DNA from: CAZAYP01 sp964489425 [NCBI: uncultured Verrucomicrobiota bacterium]
GTDB lineage: Bacteria; Verrucomicrobiota; Kiritimatiellia; RZYC01
Assembly: GCA_964489425.1 (NCBI GenBank)
Contig: CAZAYP010000012.1
Coordinates: forward strand, 24,808 to 88,807
Length of the DNA stretch: 64,000 bases
Reading direction: 5' to 3'
The translations under genes and the position numbers were made by a program. The notes below the pieces were generated by a model that ran no database searches, was not told the DNA's origin, and saw only the letters and a list, made by a program, of their open reading frames with translations. The stretch's first letter is position 1; every line of letters begins with the position of its first letter. Positions 53,401 through 63,117 of this stretch are shown here, piece by piece.

Positions 53401-53968
53401 CAGCAGCAGCCAGATACTGGTAGCTGGCTTTCCGCCCCAAGGAAAGGAGGGTGTGTTCCTCGGAACTCAATACCTCCGGAATGTACGATTGTCCCGCCAG
53501 CGGATCCCCGCTGATAATCCACGGAGTGGCCTGGGCCCAGCCCACCCCGTAAACAAACGCTGGATTGGTGGCCGGGCCCTGGTAAGCCAGCAGCGTGTCG
53601 CCACCCGTTGACAGGTTGAATCCAGGGTCGGCGACAAAACCATTTTCGGTCACCCCGCGATAGGCCAGGACCGTGCCGGCCACAATGCCGCTGGGCGCGG
53701 TATACACAACGGTCCCTTCAGTCGATTTCCACCCGGTATTGGTCCAGGCGTTGTCGGTAACACTGATTTGCGCGCCCCCGTCCAAGTCGACCAGGGGGAT
53801 GAGATCAAACCCCTTGGGTGCGTTGGCGTTTACGGTCACCACCGCGGCGTCGCCGGGCGCGAGGGTCGTAACGGAAACTGCAGGAAGGGGCGCCAATCCA
53901 GCGAGCACCGCACCGAGGCATGCGATCTGCCAGTTGGTCCGCCCGCGCCATAACAACCCAAGCTCCAT
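50465..53968 (-). CDS. Large secreted protein with three LTD-like repeats and FN3 linkers
   Basis: This 1167-residue exported protein has a signal peptide at about 1-30. It contains three homologous blocks of about 200 residues, near 36-230, 388-590 and 790-990. Each opens with Pro-Lys-Gly-Phe-Asp and Pro-Leu-Val-Asp/Asn-Leu, then has a Thr-Asp-x-x-Trp motif and a Glu-Gly-x-Val-x-Tyr-Thr-Ala segment. Between them are fibronectin type III-like linkers. A Trp/Asn-containing C-terminal module follows. The blocks resemble lamin-tail-like secreted repeats. It is probably a surface or extracellular adhesion or matrix protein. It precedes the PLD gene by four bases. Confidence 0.8.
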   Translation of the reverse strand: MELGLLWRGRTNWQIACLGAVLAGLAPLPAVSVTTLAPGDAAVVTVNANAPKGFDLIPLVDLDGGAQISVTDNAWTNTGWKSTEGTVVYTAPSGIVAGTVLAYRGVTENGFVADPGFNLSTGGDTLLAYQGPATNPAFVYGVGWAQATPWIISGDPLAGQSYIPEVLSSEEHTLLSLGRKASYQYLAAAGTAGTRAELLSLLDNSSHWTNHNLLGFPAFTPDFSVVTTGQVQNPLMFQAQPGDALVELTWALNDLSDPVMIGWHTNANLGMPAGPHSVGDTLPSGARVIFQGIGQYHVQTGLTNDCACYFKAWSVRDGTNYSVGVTAVATPRIGLLAAPVLRDPTDVRTNQFTATWSNAVGASAYLVDVATNSAFRHPTAGRRSTIAAGDLMIVTVNAVEPKGFDLVPLVDLDPGTVLFFTDRPWSGTNWLGSEGTVVYTAPGTIPAGVVLPYRGASAHGFTADPAFNPSGSGDTILAYQGSAVAPEFLYGLGWAIATPWITNGIPGPGQSYIPPPLSPAANTIVSLGSKDNYQYRASVQNPRAGLLALAADRTSWTNSDLAAYDPLFPDIFVTDAGNADDFVPGYRAHTTTALSAPITGLTGGVTYFYRVRATNASGMSAVSTVSNITTLGGLGPVTPPPGFSAASANQRVDLAWSLNPAGDAVMLAYNTAASFGAPVGVYTSGQVIAGGGMVIYHAHGTGFRHEGLTNGTTYYYQAWSVRNGALYSTGVVATAIPAALAAPGILPATAVHNRRFMANWTAPDRATGYRLYVATNPAFRGYLPDEPGILAPGELAMATVNAALPKGFDFIPLVNLSPGTVIKFTDRAWTNTGWRGSEGLVTYTATGTVAAGSVLTFRGSNEHGFIKSGSFDLSTSGDTLLVYQGDDDTPGFLYGIGWATPEPWITNGLADSGHSYVPAPLSAAAGTILTPGPRPNYQYLAEAGVSGSRSQLLAGAANPLNWTGQVVAGFAAFIPGFSISGDVAGVNDYVPGYQARPVSLTDALVTGLLDNATCYYRVRATNDEEVSPYSAITSAATTAVAPAYDDWAQGYHMDPSAPNGAPSDHYDADPASNWEEYLADTDPTDPLSCYANEITTLSGARVILLQAGPPTTNSRRYDVWCNTNLLAGDWQALGYDQPGQPGGAAVIFVITNGPGQAHYRTGVRLPD

Positions 53969-54043
53969 ACCGTCCTATGTTACCCGGCGCGTCCGATTCC
54001 ATCAAGCGACGGTTGCGCCGCGGCGGTTGCCACGAGCACTTGA

Positions 54044-54547
54044 TCAAGCGCTCCCATCATCCGGGTTGGCCGGTGGTTGTGTCGACGGGAGATAGTGCTG
54101 AATTCGCTCGTGGATCTTGCGATAGTCAAACGGCTTCTCCAGGCACTCACAAGCGCCTTCCTTCAACGCGTACTGGACTAGGTCCTGAGTGGCAGATCCG
54201 CTGAGCATGATGATGTTGATCTGCGGTTCCATGGCCCGCGCCTCCCGAATCCCCTGGATGCCGTTCTTGCCTGGCATATCGTAATCTATGAACATGAGGC
54301 GGGGTTTGTGCTGTTTCAGTACTTCCAAGCCGCGGTCGACGCTTTCGACGCAAATCACATCGAAGTGCCGATGAAACAGCATATGGAAAAGGGTCCGGAT
54401 CTCTTCGTTGTCGTCAATGAACAGAACGGTCGTTGACTGATTCCCGACTGCATTGTCAAGTGATTGCATAGTCCCGATCTTGCTCCCAATAAATTCCATT
54501 GTTCTTGCACCGGAACCGGTTAACGTCTCAGTGCTTTGAGCGTCCAT
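54044..54547 (-). CDS. Single-domain response regulator
   Basis: This 167-residue protein has a disordered N-terminus of about 35 residues and a receiver domain (about 40-155) with Asp45-Asp46, phospho-acceptor Asp88 in FIDYDMP, a Ser and the conserved Lys in Glu-Lys-Pro-Phe-Asp. There is no DNA-binding domain. Its start overlaps the upstream 67-residue gene by 28 bases. It probably relays phosphate from one of the orphan kinases. Alternative starts at Met17 or Met27 would leave the receiver intact. Confidence 0.85.
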   Translation of the reverse strand: MDAQSTETLTGSGARTMEFIGSKIGTMQSLDNAVGNQSTTVLFIDDNEEIRTLFHMLFHRHFDVICVESVDRGLEVLKQHKPRLMFIDYDMPGKNGIQGIREARAMEPQINIIMLSGSATQDLVQYALKEGACECLEKPFDYRKIHERIQHYLPSTQPPANPDDGSA

Positions 54548-54723
54548 TCCACCACCGCGCGGTGCTTGTCGGGTGCGGTGCCCTGGGAACGCATTTGATC
54601 TTGTTTATACGCATCCAGTTCATGGCGTATTTGTTGCGCTTGTTTATAGAGCAGCGTCGAACGAATCCATTCCGGTTCCTCTGCGTAACCGTGTGCAGTT
54701 TTCATGTTCGCCTCGTTATTCAT
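54520..54723 (-). CDS. Small helical protein preceding the receiver gene
   Basis: This 67-residue protein has a Trp-Ile-Arg, then a helix with Gln-Ala-Gln-Gln-Ile-Arg-His-Glu-Leu and a Lys/Arg tail. GAGAGGCAAC precedes the ATG at 54723. It overlaps the start of the receiver gene by 28 bases, so they are almost certainly one transcript. I do not recognise the family. It could be the partner of the receiver. Confidence 0.6.
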   Translation of the reverse strand: MNNEANMKTAHGYAEEPEWIRSTLLYKQAQQIRHELDAYKQDQMRSQGTAPDKHRAVVEWTLKALRR

Positions 54724-54963
54724 GTTGCCTCTCGGTTGATCCTTACGAATAGACTTAACCTTCCGTCCCTAAAGTCGTTGCGATGACCCAAAAAGTTGCA
54801 TTTATTTTTGTTTATTTTGACGGAGGCTGGCCTGCTCCGGCCCCAGGGCCTGGCATGGCCTTACGCGGTCACGGTGCGAGACGGCATGATTTCCGGATGG
54901 AACAAGCTTTCCGGGACAGATCTCCCTTGGAGAGGAAGGGATCCGGCTTCCGCACCGCCCGCC

Positions 54964-57900
54964 TTACGGTTGCTGATCGATGCGAATGATGACCAGGGAC
55001 GACGTGGAGGGCAACGCAAACACCGTGGTATTGGTGCCGCCCAGGAAAATATTGGAAAACGAAACCACGGGCGCCCAGTTCTGCAGGCGCAGGCTGGTGG
55101 CAAATTCCGGCCCCACGTTGCCATTGGTCCACGTGGACCGCACGGTCATGTTCGTAGCCGTGATGCGGACATACTGGATTTCAATGTCCGGTATGGGACC
55201 GGAACCGGTCACCGTGAAGGTTTGCACCCGGTTGGTGGCGTTATCGCAGCGGTCCTTGGCTTGGTACGTGCGCAGCACCGTGGCCGGATAGGTGGTGATT
55301 TGGCTGGGGTCATCACCGATCCAGAGCACCTGCAGTCCGTTCGTACCGGCGTTGTCCCACGCCTGAACCTTGGTTTTGTCCGGGTCGGGCAGCGCGCCGA
55401 CCGTGGCGTCGCCCGGGAAATTGGTGATCACGGGCGCAAGGGTGTCGGCCACGGTAATGGTCTGCACCGTTTCATTGGAAGTGTTGCAGTCCGAGATCGC
55501 GCGGTAACGGCGCCGGATGACCAGCGGGTCGGTTGGGCACCCGCCGCCACTGGAGGTTTCGTTGACGAAGATGACATCCACGGTGAAGTCGCCGCAGGCG
55601 CCGCTGGCCACGACATTGGTGATCGTAGCGGTCCATGCCGGGACCTGGTTGGACAGTGCATACGCTAAATCCGCGCAGGAAATCAAGGGGACCGGAGCCC
55701 GGTTGCCGTTGGTGAGAGACTGACCCTGATTGACAATGCCGGCGGTGATTTCGGTGTTGGTGGCCCAGGCAAACGATGCATAGTTGCTGCCGGCATGATG
55801 CAGCCCGAGCGAGGTGTAATCAAAAGTAAACATGGGGTCTTCGCCGATGTACTCCATGCCGGGCAGGTTGGTGCCAAACATACCGTAGCACAGGGCATAC
55901 TGGAGCACGCCCAACTCATCGTACAGCAGGATCCCGCCGCTGGATTCCAAGTGGCTTTCCGATTCCGGGGGATTGGTAAAGATCATGTCCACGCGTGGCA
56001 CTCCGGCATCGCCCAGCACAAAGAATCCGAACCCCGCCGGGTCATCCGCCGGCAGGTAATAGTTGTTGGTGATGATATAATCCCCATAGGTCACGTATTC
56101 GGTATCCAGCATGATGACACGCCAGCCGGCAATATCCGTGCCGGCCTGGCCGCATAGCTCAATGAACTCGTTGGTCTCCGGCTCCAGCCATCCGTCCTGT
56201 TCGGGATTGACTTCATTGACCCACACCTGGCCCCACGGAATCTTGGAAATGCCGTACCATGCCGGGGTCTGGGGCGCGGTGTCTGGCCAATACACGGGCG
56301 CGCAATCGCCACTGCCATCGTACAGGGCGCGAATGTAATATTCCACGCGGGTGCCGGACGGTTGGGGCGGGATGCCAGAACTCGAAGTGAAATAATTGGT
56401 GGTCCCAGGCATTTCGATGCTGGAATAGGGGCTGTTGGACCCCACCCTGTAGAACAGCGTCAGGTTGACGTTGGTTACAAACACGTTGGTGGACACCAGG
56501 GCCGAAACGTAAACCGTGTCATTGCTGACGGCAGCGGGTGGGGTGCGGGTCACCTGGTTGATGTCCACGTCGGCAAACGGGCGGCCCAACACCAGGTCAT
56601 CCATGACCAGTTGCAGCTTGCCGGCCGTGTTGCGGATGCGGACGTACACGTCCTGCAGAATGTTCGTCTCCAGGTAGTATCGGGTATACGTCGTGCTGCT
56701 GATGTTGTAGATCCCGTCGATCTTGGTCCAATCCACGGCGTTGGTGGATATTTCAATGGCCAGGTCGATATTGATTGAGCCGTTCCAGTTGGCATACCAG
56801 AAGGAAATGGATTTTATGCCATTGGTCAGGCAGGGGGTCCGGAACCACATGTTGGTATTGGGGGCCAGGGTGACGTAGCGGTAGAAACGTCCGGGATGGT
56901 CCTCGGCATACGCTGTCGTGACGCGGCCGGAATACACCATCCAGCCTTCATGTTCATACGACCGGTAGATGTTGCCCGTGTCCGGCCAGGTGTCGAAGGT
57001 TTGCACGTAACCTTCCGGGAACACTTGGTAGAGCGATGACGCGCTGTCATAAAAAACCGATAGCTTGCCATCAGGCGTTCCTTGTACTTCAATGGCCCCT
57101 GATTCGCCGCTGGCGGGTGTGGAGTAGCCTTGGATGGGCAACTCCAGCAAGGCTTGGTTGGTGTCGCCGCGCTGCTGGGCCCAGTCGTTATTGGGCACAT
57201 ACTTGATGAAGTGGTGGGTATCGTCGTATATCGTGACCGTGGCCCGCCAAAGATTATTGCTGACCAGGACCATGTTGGGCGGCCAGGTGTTCCAGTTTTC
57301 CATGAACCCGGCCACGGTCAGGCATTGGTAGGTGGACGTGTATACTGGCGCCAGGCTGAAGGCCAGTGTGCGTTCGTTGAACGTGAACCGGTAGTAGTTG
57401 TTCCACGCCCCCGTGTTGGGGAACTTGATGTTGGCCCCGCCGGACGCCACGGTGCCGGTGATGGGGAACACGTAGTCGCCTTGGCCGTTCAGCCCCCAGT
57501 TGCCATAGCTCCAATCCCCGTTGGCGGCGAACTTGAACTCGCAATTGTTCTGGGCCTGCACGAAGAGGTTGGCCTGCCAGGTATAGTTGGAAATCAGCGT
57601 CAGGTTGGGGGTCAAGTCCCAGTTGTTCCATGTGCCCACGGCGGCAATGCCCCGGAACCCGGTCGCGTAAGGGTAGGGGGTGGTGTTGGTGATCGAGAGC
57701 CAGAGGTTGGTCTCGTTGAACGTGAATTCGTAGAACCCGGCGTTCACGTTGGTCATGGATATCAATCCGCTTTTGCTGGTTAGGACGCCAGCGTAGGGTG
57801 GCTTGAAAATCAATCCGCTCTGGCCCCAGTAATTGTCCAGGGCGCGGTCGGCTGCCACGCGAAACTCGACCTTGTTGGTGGCGCCCAGGAAGATCCGGCC

Positions 57901-58380
57901 ATACCAAAGGTGGTTGGTGATCAAGGTCATGTTGGGGGTGAAGTTGAAGCTGTTGAACGAAGCCACGATCGTCATGCTGCGCCAGCTGCTCTCGTAGCGC
58001 GCCACGGAATACACGCGGGTGTTGTCATCAAAGCGGAACACGTGGGCCCCGGCGGTCACGTTGCTCAGCACCACGTCGTTGCCGTTGGGTTCAGCCTGGC
58101 CGGCCACGGGCAGGGCAAAGCCGGCTTGGTTGGTTTCGCCCCACTGGTTGGCCCAGGAGGCATCGGCGGCGAATTTGAAGGCCGCCCGGTTGGTGGCCGT
58201 GAGGCGCAGGGTGGCCATCCAGACGTGACTGGTGATCTCCAGCATGTTCGCATCGCTCACGTTCCAGTTGTTGAACGTGCCGACCGCGCTCATGGATTTC
58301 CACGCTTGCGCCATGGGCGCGCTGCCCATAAGGATGGCCCACACCAGTCCGGCCATCGCGCATTGACCCCATCGCTTCAT
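54964..58380 (-). CDS. Secreted protein with four starch-binding-like modules and a lamin-tail-like domain
   Basis: This 1138-residue exported protein has a signal peptide at 1-26 and four tandem modules of about 100 residues (about 27-130, 131-240, 241-348, 349-460). Each has a Gly-Thr-Phe-Asn-Asn-Trp-like start and a Phe-Lys-Phe-Ala-Ala middle, as in carbohydrate-binding E-set or CBM20/48-like domains. A discoidin- or CBM-like region (about 470-620) follows, then a lamin-tail-like domain (about 730-850) with Asn-Glu-Phe-Ile-Glu-Leu, then HYR-like beta domains. No catalytic motif is visible. It likely binds glycans at the cell surface. GGGAGG precedes the ATG. Confidence 0.8.
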   Translation of the reverse strand: MKRWGQCAMAGLVWAILMGSAPMAQAWKSMSAVGTFNNWNVSDANMLEITSHVWMATLRLTATNRAAFKFAADASWANQWGETNQAGFALPVAGQAEPNGNDVVLSNVTAGAHVFRFDDNTRVYSVARYESSWRSMTIVASFNSFNFTPNMTLITNHLWYGRIFLGATNKVEFRVAADRALDNYWGQSGLIFKPPYAGVLTSKSGLISMTNVNAGFYEFTFNETNLWLSITNTTPYPYATGFRGIAAVGTWNNWDLTPNLTLISNYTWQANLFVQAQNNCEFKFAANGDWSYGNWGLNGQGDYVFPITGTVASGGANIKFPNTGAWNNYYRFTFNERTLAFSLAPVYTSTYQCLTVAGFMENWNTWPPNMVLVSNNLWRATVTIYDDTHHFIKYVPNNDWAQQRGDTNQALLELPIQGYSTPASGESGAIEVQGTPDGKLSVFYDSASSLYQVFPEGYVQTFDTWPDTGNIYRSYEHEGWMVYSGRVTTAYAEDHPGRFYRYVTLAPNTNMWFRTPCLTNGIKSISFWYANWNGSINIDLAIEISTNAVDWTKIDGIYNISSTTYTRYYLETNILQDVYVRIRNTAGKLQLVMDDLVLGRPFADVDINQVTRTPPAAVSNDTVYVSALVSTNVFVTNVNLTLFYRVGSNSPYSSIEMPGTTNYFTSSSGIPPQPSGTRVEYYIRALYDGSGDCAPVYWPDTAPQTPAWYGISKIPWGQVWVNEVNPEQDGWLEPETNEFIELCGQAGTDIAGWRVIMLDTEYVTYGDYIITNNYYLPADDPAGFGFFVLGDAGVPRVDMIFTNPPESESHLESSGGILLYDELGVLQYALCYGMFGTNLPGMEYIGEDPMFTFDYTSLGLHHAGSNYASFAWATNTEITAGIVNQGQSLTNGNRAPVPLISCADLAYALSNQVPAWTATITNVVASGACGDFTVDVIFVNETSSGGGCPTDPLVIRRRYRAISDCNTSNETVQTITVADTLAPVITNFPGDATVGALPDPDKTKVQAWDNAGTNGLQVLWIGDDPSQITTYPATVLRTYQAKDRCDNATNRVQTFTVTGSGPIPDIEIQYVRITATNMTVRSTWTNGNVGPEFATSLRLQNWAPVVSFSNIFLGGTNTTVFALPSTSSLVIIRIDQQP

Positions 58381-58414
58381 CCGGATCGCCTCCCTTTCAG
58401 ATGATTACACTGTT

Positions 58415-58442
58415 AACATACCCCGAGTGTCGCGGATTGCAA
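58415..58442 (-). promoter_or_regulatory. Candidate promoter of the 1138-residue secreted protein gene
   Basis: TTGCAA (58437-58442) and TATGTT (58415-58420), read leftward with a 16-base spacer, lie about 35 bases before the ATG at 58380. The remaining bases up to 58593 show no gene and no T-tract terminator. Confidence 0.4.
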
Positions 58443-58593
58443 AGGGCGAATCAGACGGCGCGTGCGGCGCCCGCGCCCTACCTTCGGGACGAGTGCGGCG
58501 CAGCAAGGTGGGGCGGGGCCGCCGGACCCGCCGGCAGGGGATGTCGATCATATCGGGTAACGGACTGCGTCTATGATATATTTTTGACATGCG

Positions 58594-60438
58594 CTAGCGC
58601 GGCGGCCGATGCGCGGTCAAATCCCAGTACTTTTCCATGCCGTAAGGGAAGTCGTGCGGCGCGAAGCCGACAAGCCAGTCGCGGCTGAGGCTGTAATCCA
58701 CCGGATAATGCAAGAAAATCCAAGGCGCATCCGCCAGGACCAGGTCAGCCATCTCTTCGTACAGGCGGGTGCGTTCCGGACTGTCCGGCATCTCGCGCAC
58801 ACGCTCGTACAGGCGGTCGAACTCGGGGTTGGCATAATTGACCCGGTTGGGTCCCGGCGAGCTGTTGGGGCTGTAAAAAAGTTGCAGGAAGTTCTCGGCG
58901 TCCGGGTAATCGGCAAACCAACTCAGGCGGAACATCTGGGCTTCGCGGCGCTCGATCTTCTTGAAGAGGGCCGCCTTGTTGTTGTAGCTGGTGTTGACCA
59001 CGATCCCCAGGCGGTCCATGAACCCCACCAACAGCTCTGTGGATTCGCGCATTTCCGTATCCGTCTGGCCCAACTCCAAGGTCAGTTCCAGCCGGCGCCC
59101 GGTGGCCGGGTCACGGCCGCCCGGATAGCCGGCCTCGTTGAGCAGCCGCCCGGCGCGTTCCAAATCAAACTCGTACGGGTTGGGCTGGCTGCGGGACCCG
59201 GCCACGCCCGGCGGGATCGGGCCGGCGGCGCGCTGGATGCGGCCGCGATAATAGTCCACCCATTCGGCGGTGTTGACGGCGCAGGACAAGGCCTGGCGCA
59301 GCAGCTTGTTTTTGCCCACCACGGGGTCGTCCATGTTGAAGCCGATGTAGTAGACGTTCAAGCCGGCCAGCGAATGCAGCCGGATGCCGCGCTGAGCCAG
59401 TTCGGCATTGAGCCCGCGCCCGGCAGAGAAGATGACATCCTCGTTGTCGCGGGCAATGTCCACGTACAGGTCCAGTTCGCCGTTCAGGAACATGAGCCAG
59501 CGCGTGGTCGGGTCGCCGACAAAAAACTGGACCAGGCGGCCGATGCGCGGGAAGGGTTCATTTGACGCTTGGCCCGGTGCATCGCTGGCGTCAGACCACG
59601 CTGCGTCGCGGGCCGTCTCTTCGCGGTCGCGGCCCGTGGCCTGCCACGTTGGGTTGCGGACGAAATCCAGGCGGTAGTTGTCGCGCCATTCGCGCAGGAC
59701 ATAGGGGCCGGTGCCCACGGGGTGCTGGATGAAAGCCGCGCCATAATATTCCACGGCCTCGCGCGGGATAGCCCAGGCGTAGGGCATGGCCAGGATCCAG
59801 AGCAGTTGTGGGTACGGACGCTTGAGGGTGATTTGCAGGGTGTGCGCATCCAGGGCGCGGAGGCCGGCCACTTCCGCATCGTAATCCGTGGGCGTGTCAC
59901 CACCGCTGGCGGCGCGGAACTCGTCCAGGCCCTCGATGCGATCATTGAACGCCCAGTACCCGGTGGAGGCGTTCTTCAAGTCCGCCACCCGCTGGATGGC
60001 ATAAATGAAATCCCGGGCAGTCAACTGCCGGCCGCGGCCGCCCGTGCGCACGAAGCAGGCGTCATCCTGAAAATAGATGTTGGTGCGAACATGAAACGTG
60101 TAGATCCGGCCGTTGTCCGAAACTTCGGGCAGGGTTTCCGCAAGCAGTGGGATGATCCGGTACGGCCGGTTCGTATACGCGTACTGGACCAGGCCTTCGT
60201 ATACCTTGCCAATGGCCAGCGACGATGCCACATCCCCGGCTTTCGCGGGATCAAAGCCGCGGATGCGCGTGGTCGACCCGTAGTATACCTTGTCGCCGGG
60301 CAGCGTGGCCGCAAGGTGCGCTTGGCGGCAGTTCCTGGGGAGGAGCACGGCCAGCAGGATCAGCGCGCACACCGCGGCCGAAATCCAGCCCGCCTTGATG
60401 CCGGGCGTCACGGCGTGAGGCTCCCGGCGCCGTAACAT
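58594..60438 (-). CDS. Peptide/nickel-type ABC binding protein, family 5
   Basis: This 614-residue solute-binding protein is of the OppA/DppA class (SBP_bac_5). It has an N-terminal membrane anchor (about 20-38), the family start Asp-Lys-Val-Tyr-Tyr-Gly-Ser, and a C-terminal Trp-Ile-Phe-Leu-His-Tyr-Pro-Val-Asp-Tyr. No permease or ATPase genes accompany it, and the gene upstream is secG. The ATG at 60438 is 13 bases after the secG stop and would be co-transcribed. It could be a peptide sensor or part of a dispersed transporter. Confidence 0.85.
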   Translation of the reverse strand: MLRRREPHAVTPGIKAGWISAAVCALILLAVLLPRNCRQAHLAATLPGDKVYYGSTTRIRGFDPAKAGDVASSLAIGKVYEGLVQYAYTNRPYRIIPLLAETLPEVSDNGRIYTFHVRTNIYFQDDACFVRTGGRGRQLTARDFIYAIQRVADLKNASTGYWAFNDRIEGLDEFRAASGGDTPTDYDAEVAGLRALDAHTLQITLKRPYPQLLWILAMPYAWAIPREAVEYYGAAFIQHPVGTGPYVLREWRDNYRLDFVRNPTWQATGRDREETARDAAWSDASDAPGQASNEPFPRIGRLVQFFVGDPTTRWLMFLNGELDLYVDIARDNEDVIFSAGRGLNAELAQRGIRLHSLAGLNVYYIGFNMDDPVVGKNKLLRQALSCAVNTAEWVDYYRGRIQRAAGPIPPGVAGSRSQPNPYEFDLERAGRLLNEAGYPGGRDPATGRRLELTLELGQTDTEMRESTELLVGFMDRLGIVVNTSYNNKAALFKKIERREAQMFRLSWFADYPDAENFLQLFYSPNSSPGPNRVNYANPEFDRLYERVREMPDSPERTRLYEEMADLVLADAPWIFLHYPVDYSLSRDWLVGFAPHDFPYGMEKYWDLTAHRPPR

Positions 60439-60451
60439 CCCAAGCCAGCCC

Positions 60452-61006
60452 TTATTGCGCCGGGGCCACGGGCGCGGCCGGCGGTGCCGCTGGTTCAGCG
60501 GCCGCTGCCGGTGCCGGTGCGGCGGGCATGGGTTCAGCCACGGTCTCGGGATTGAACGGAATGGTCTGCCCGCCGGCGGCCGGTTCGGCGCTAGCGGGAG
60601 CGGGGGCCGTGTCATCGAGGGTCGCGCCCGGCAGGGTGGGCACTTCGCGGTCGCTGCCCGGCGGCGGCATGGCCGCGGGCTGGCCGCCGCCGGCCGGCGG
60701 TTGGCCCATGGGACCGGCCACGGGCTGCTGCTGCGGCGCGCCGGCATACTTGGCCATCAGGGATTTCTCGCTGTGGCCGGAGAACGAGATCGCCAGCACG
60801 AGGGTGTTGGCCAGGAACAAGGCGGCCAGGATGATGGTGGCGCGGGTCAGCACGTTGCCGGCGCGCGAGCCGAAGATCGCTTCGCCCATGGACGAGCCGA
60901 ACGCCAGCCCCAAGCCTTCGCCGCGCGATTTCTGGATCAGGATGATGCCAATGAGCAGCAGGCTGATCAAGGCTTCGAGCGCAATCAACAAATATGTAAG
61001 AATCAT
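60452..61006 (-). CDS. secG: SecG preprotein translocase subunit with long tail
   Basis: This 184-residue inner-membrane protein has two helices (about 4-22 and 53-73) around the conserved Leu-Ile-Gln-Lys-Ser-Arg-Gly-Glu-Gly-Leu-Gly and Phe-Gly-Ser motifs, which identify SecG. The translocon-stimulating part ends near residue 85. The C-terminal 100 residues are Pro/Ala/Gly-rich and probably disordered; ordinary SecG is about 75-130 residues. AGGAAGGATAG precedes the ATG. It sits after tpiA, a common arrangement, and before a binding-protein gene. Confidence 0.93.
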   Translation of the reverse strand: MILTYLLIALEALISLLLIGIILIQKSRGEGLGLAFGSSMGEAIFGSRAGNVLTRATIILAALFLANTLVLAISFSGHSEKSLMAKYAGAPQQQPVAGPMGQPPAGGGQPAAMPPPGSDREVPTLPGATLDDTAPAPASAEPAAGGQTIPFNPETVAEPMPAAPAPAAAAEPAAPPAAPVAPAQ

Positions 61007-61042
61007 GATCTATCCTTCCTTTCTCGGACCATGGCACACAGC

Positions 61043-61798
61043 TTAGCGGGCGCCTTCGACAATGGCAATAAATGACTTGGCGTCCAGCGCCGCGCCGCCA
61101 ATCAGGCCGCCGTCGATATCGGGTTTCTGGAACAGTTCGCGGGCATTGGCGGCCTTGACGCTGCCGCCGTACTGGAGGCGCATCCCCTGGGCCACGGCCG
61201 CGCCCGCCATCTCGGTGAGCAGTTGGCGGATATACTCGTGCACTTCCTGGGCCTGCTCGGGCGACGCGGTCATGCCCGTGCCAATCGCCCATACCGGCTC
61301 GTACGCCACCACGGTTTCACGCCAACCCGCCTCGCCCAACCCGGCCAGGCTCGCGCGTACCTGGGTGCCCACCACGTCCTTGGTCTGGTTGCCCTGGCGT
61401 TGGGCCAGGGTTTCGCCAACGCAGACGATGGGGCGCAGCCCGGCCGCCAGCGCGGCCTTGGCCTTGCGGTTCACGCCATCATCCGTCTCATTGAAATACT
61501 GGCGCCGCTCGCTGTGGCCGAGGATGACGTAGCGGCACTGCAGTTCCACCAGCATGTCCGGCGATATTTCGCCGGTATAGGCCCCGGATTTTTCCCAGAA
61601 CATGTTCTGGCCGCCCAGGGCGATGCGGGAGCCGGCAATGACCGCCCCCACAGCCTGCAGCGCGGTGCATGGCGGGCACAGCACAACATCAACATCCTGG
61701 CTTTGGGCCAGGGATTGCTTGACGGCTGCGGCCAGTTCGCGGGCCTCGGCCGTGGTCTTGTTCATCTTCCAGTTGCCGGCGACGATCTTCTTGCGCAT
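61043..61798 (-). CDS. tpiA: Triosephosphate isomerase
   Basis: This 251-residue TIM barrel interconverts dihydroxyacetone phosphate and glyceraldehyde 3-phosphate. Catalytic residues are all present: Asn9 and Lys11 in NWKMN, His95 in ILGHSERR, Glu167 in AYEPVWAIG, and the phosphate-gripping GGSV and GGAALD loops near the C-terminus. Length is normal. It lies between pgk and secG on the same strand. Confidence 0.97.
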   Translation of the reverse strand: MRKKIVAGNWKMNKTTAEARELAAAVKQSLAQSQDVDVVLCPPCTALQAVGAVIAGSRIALGGQNMFWEKSGAYTGEISPDMLVELQCRYVILGHSERRQYFNETDDGVNRKAKAALAAGLRPIVCVGETLAQRQGNQTKDVVGTQVRASLAGLGEAGWRETVVAYEPVWAIGTGMTASPEQAQEVHEYIRQLLTEMAGAAVAQGMRLQYGGSVKAANARELFQKPDIDGGLIGGAALDAKSFIAIVEGAR

Positions 61799-61825
61799 GA
61801 TCTAAACTCCTTTGGGATCTTCCAA

Positions 61826-63076
<1,251 letters not shown>

Positions 63077-63117
63077 GGTGGTGCTCCTTGATGAAAGCGC
63101 GGCCTGCCCTGGGAACA

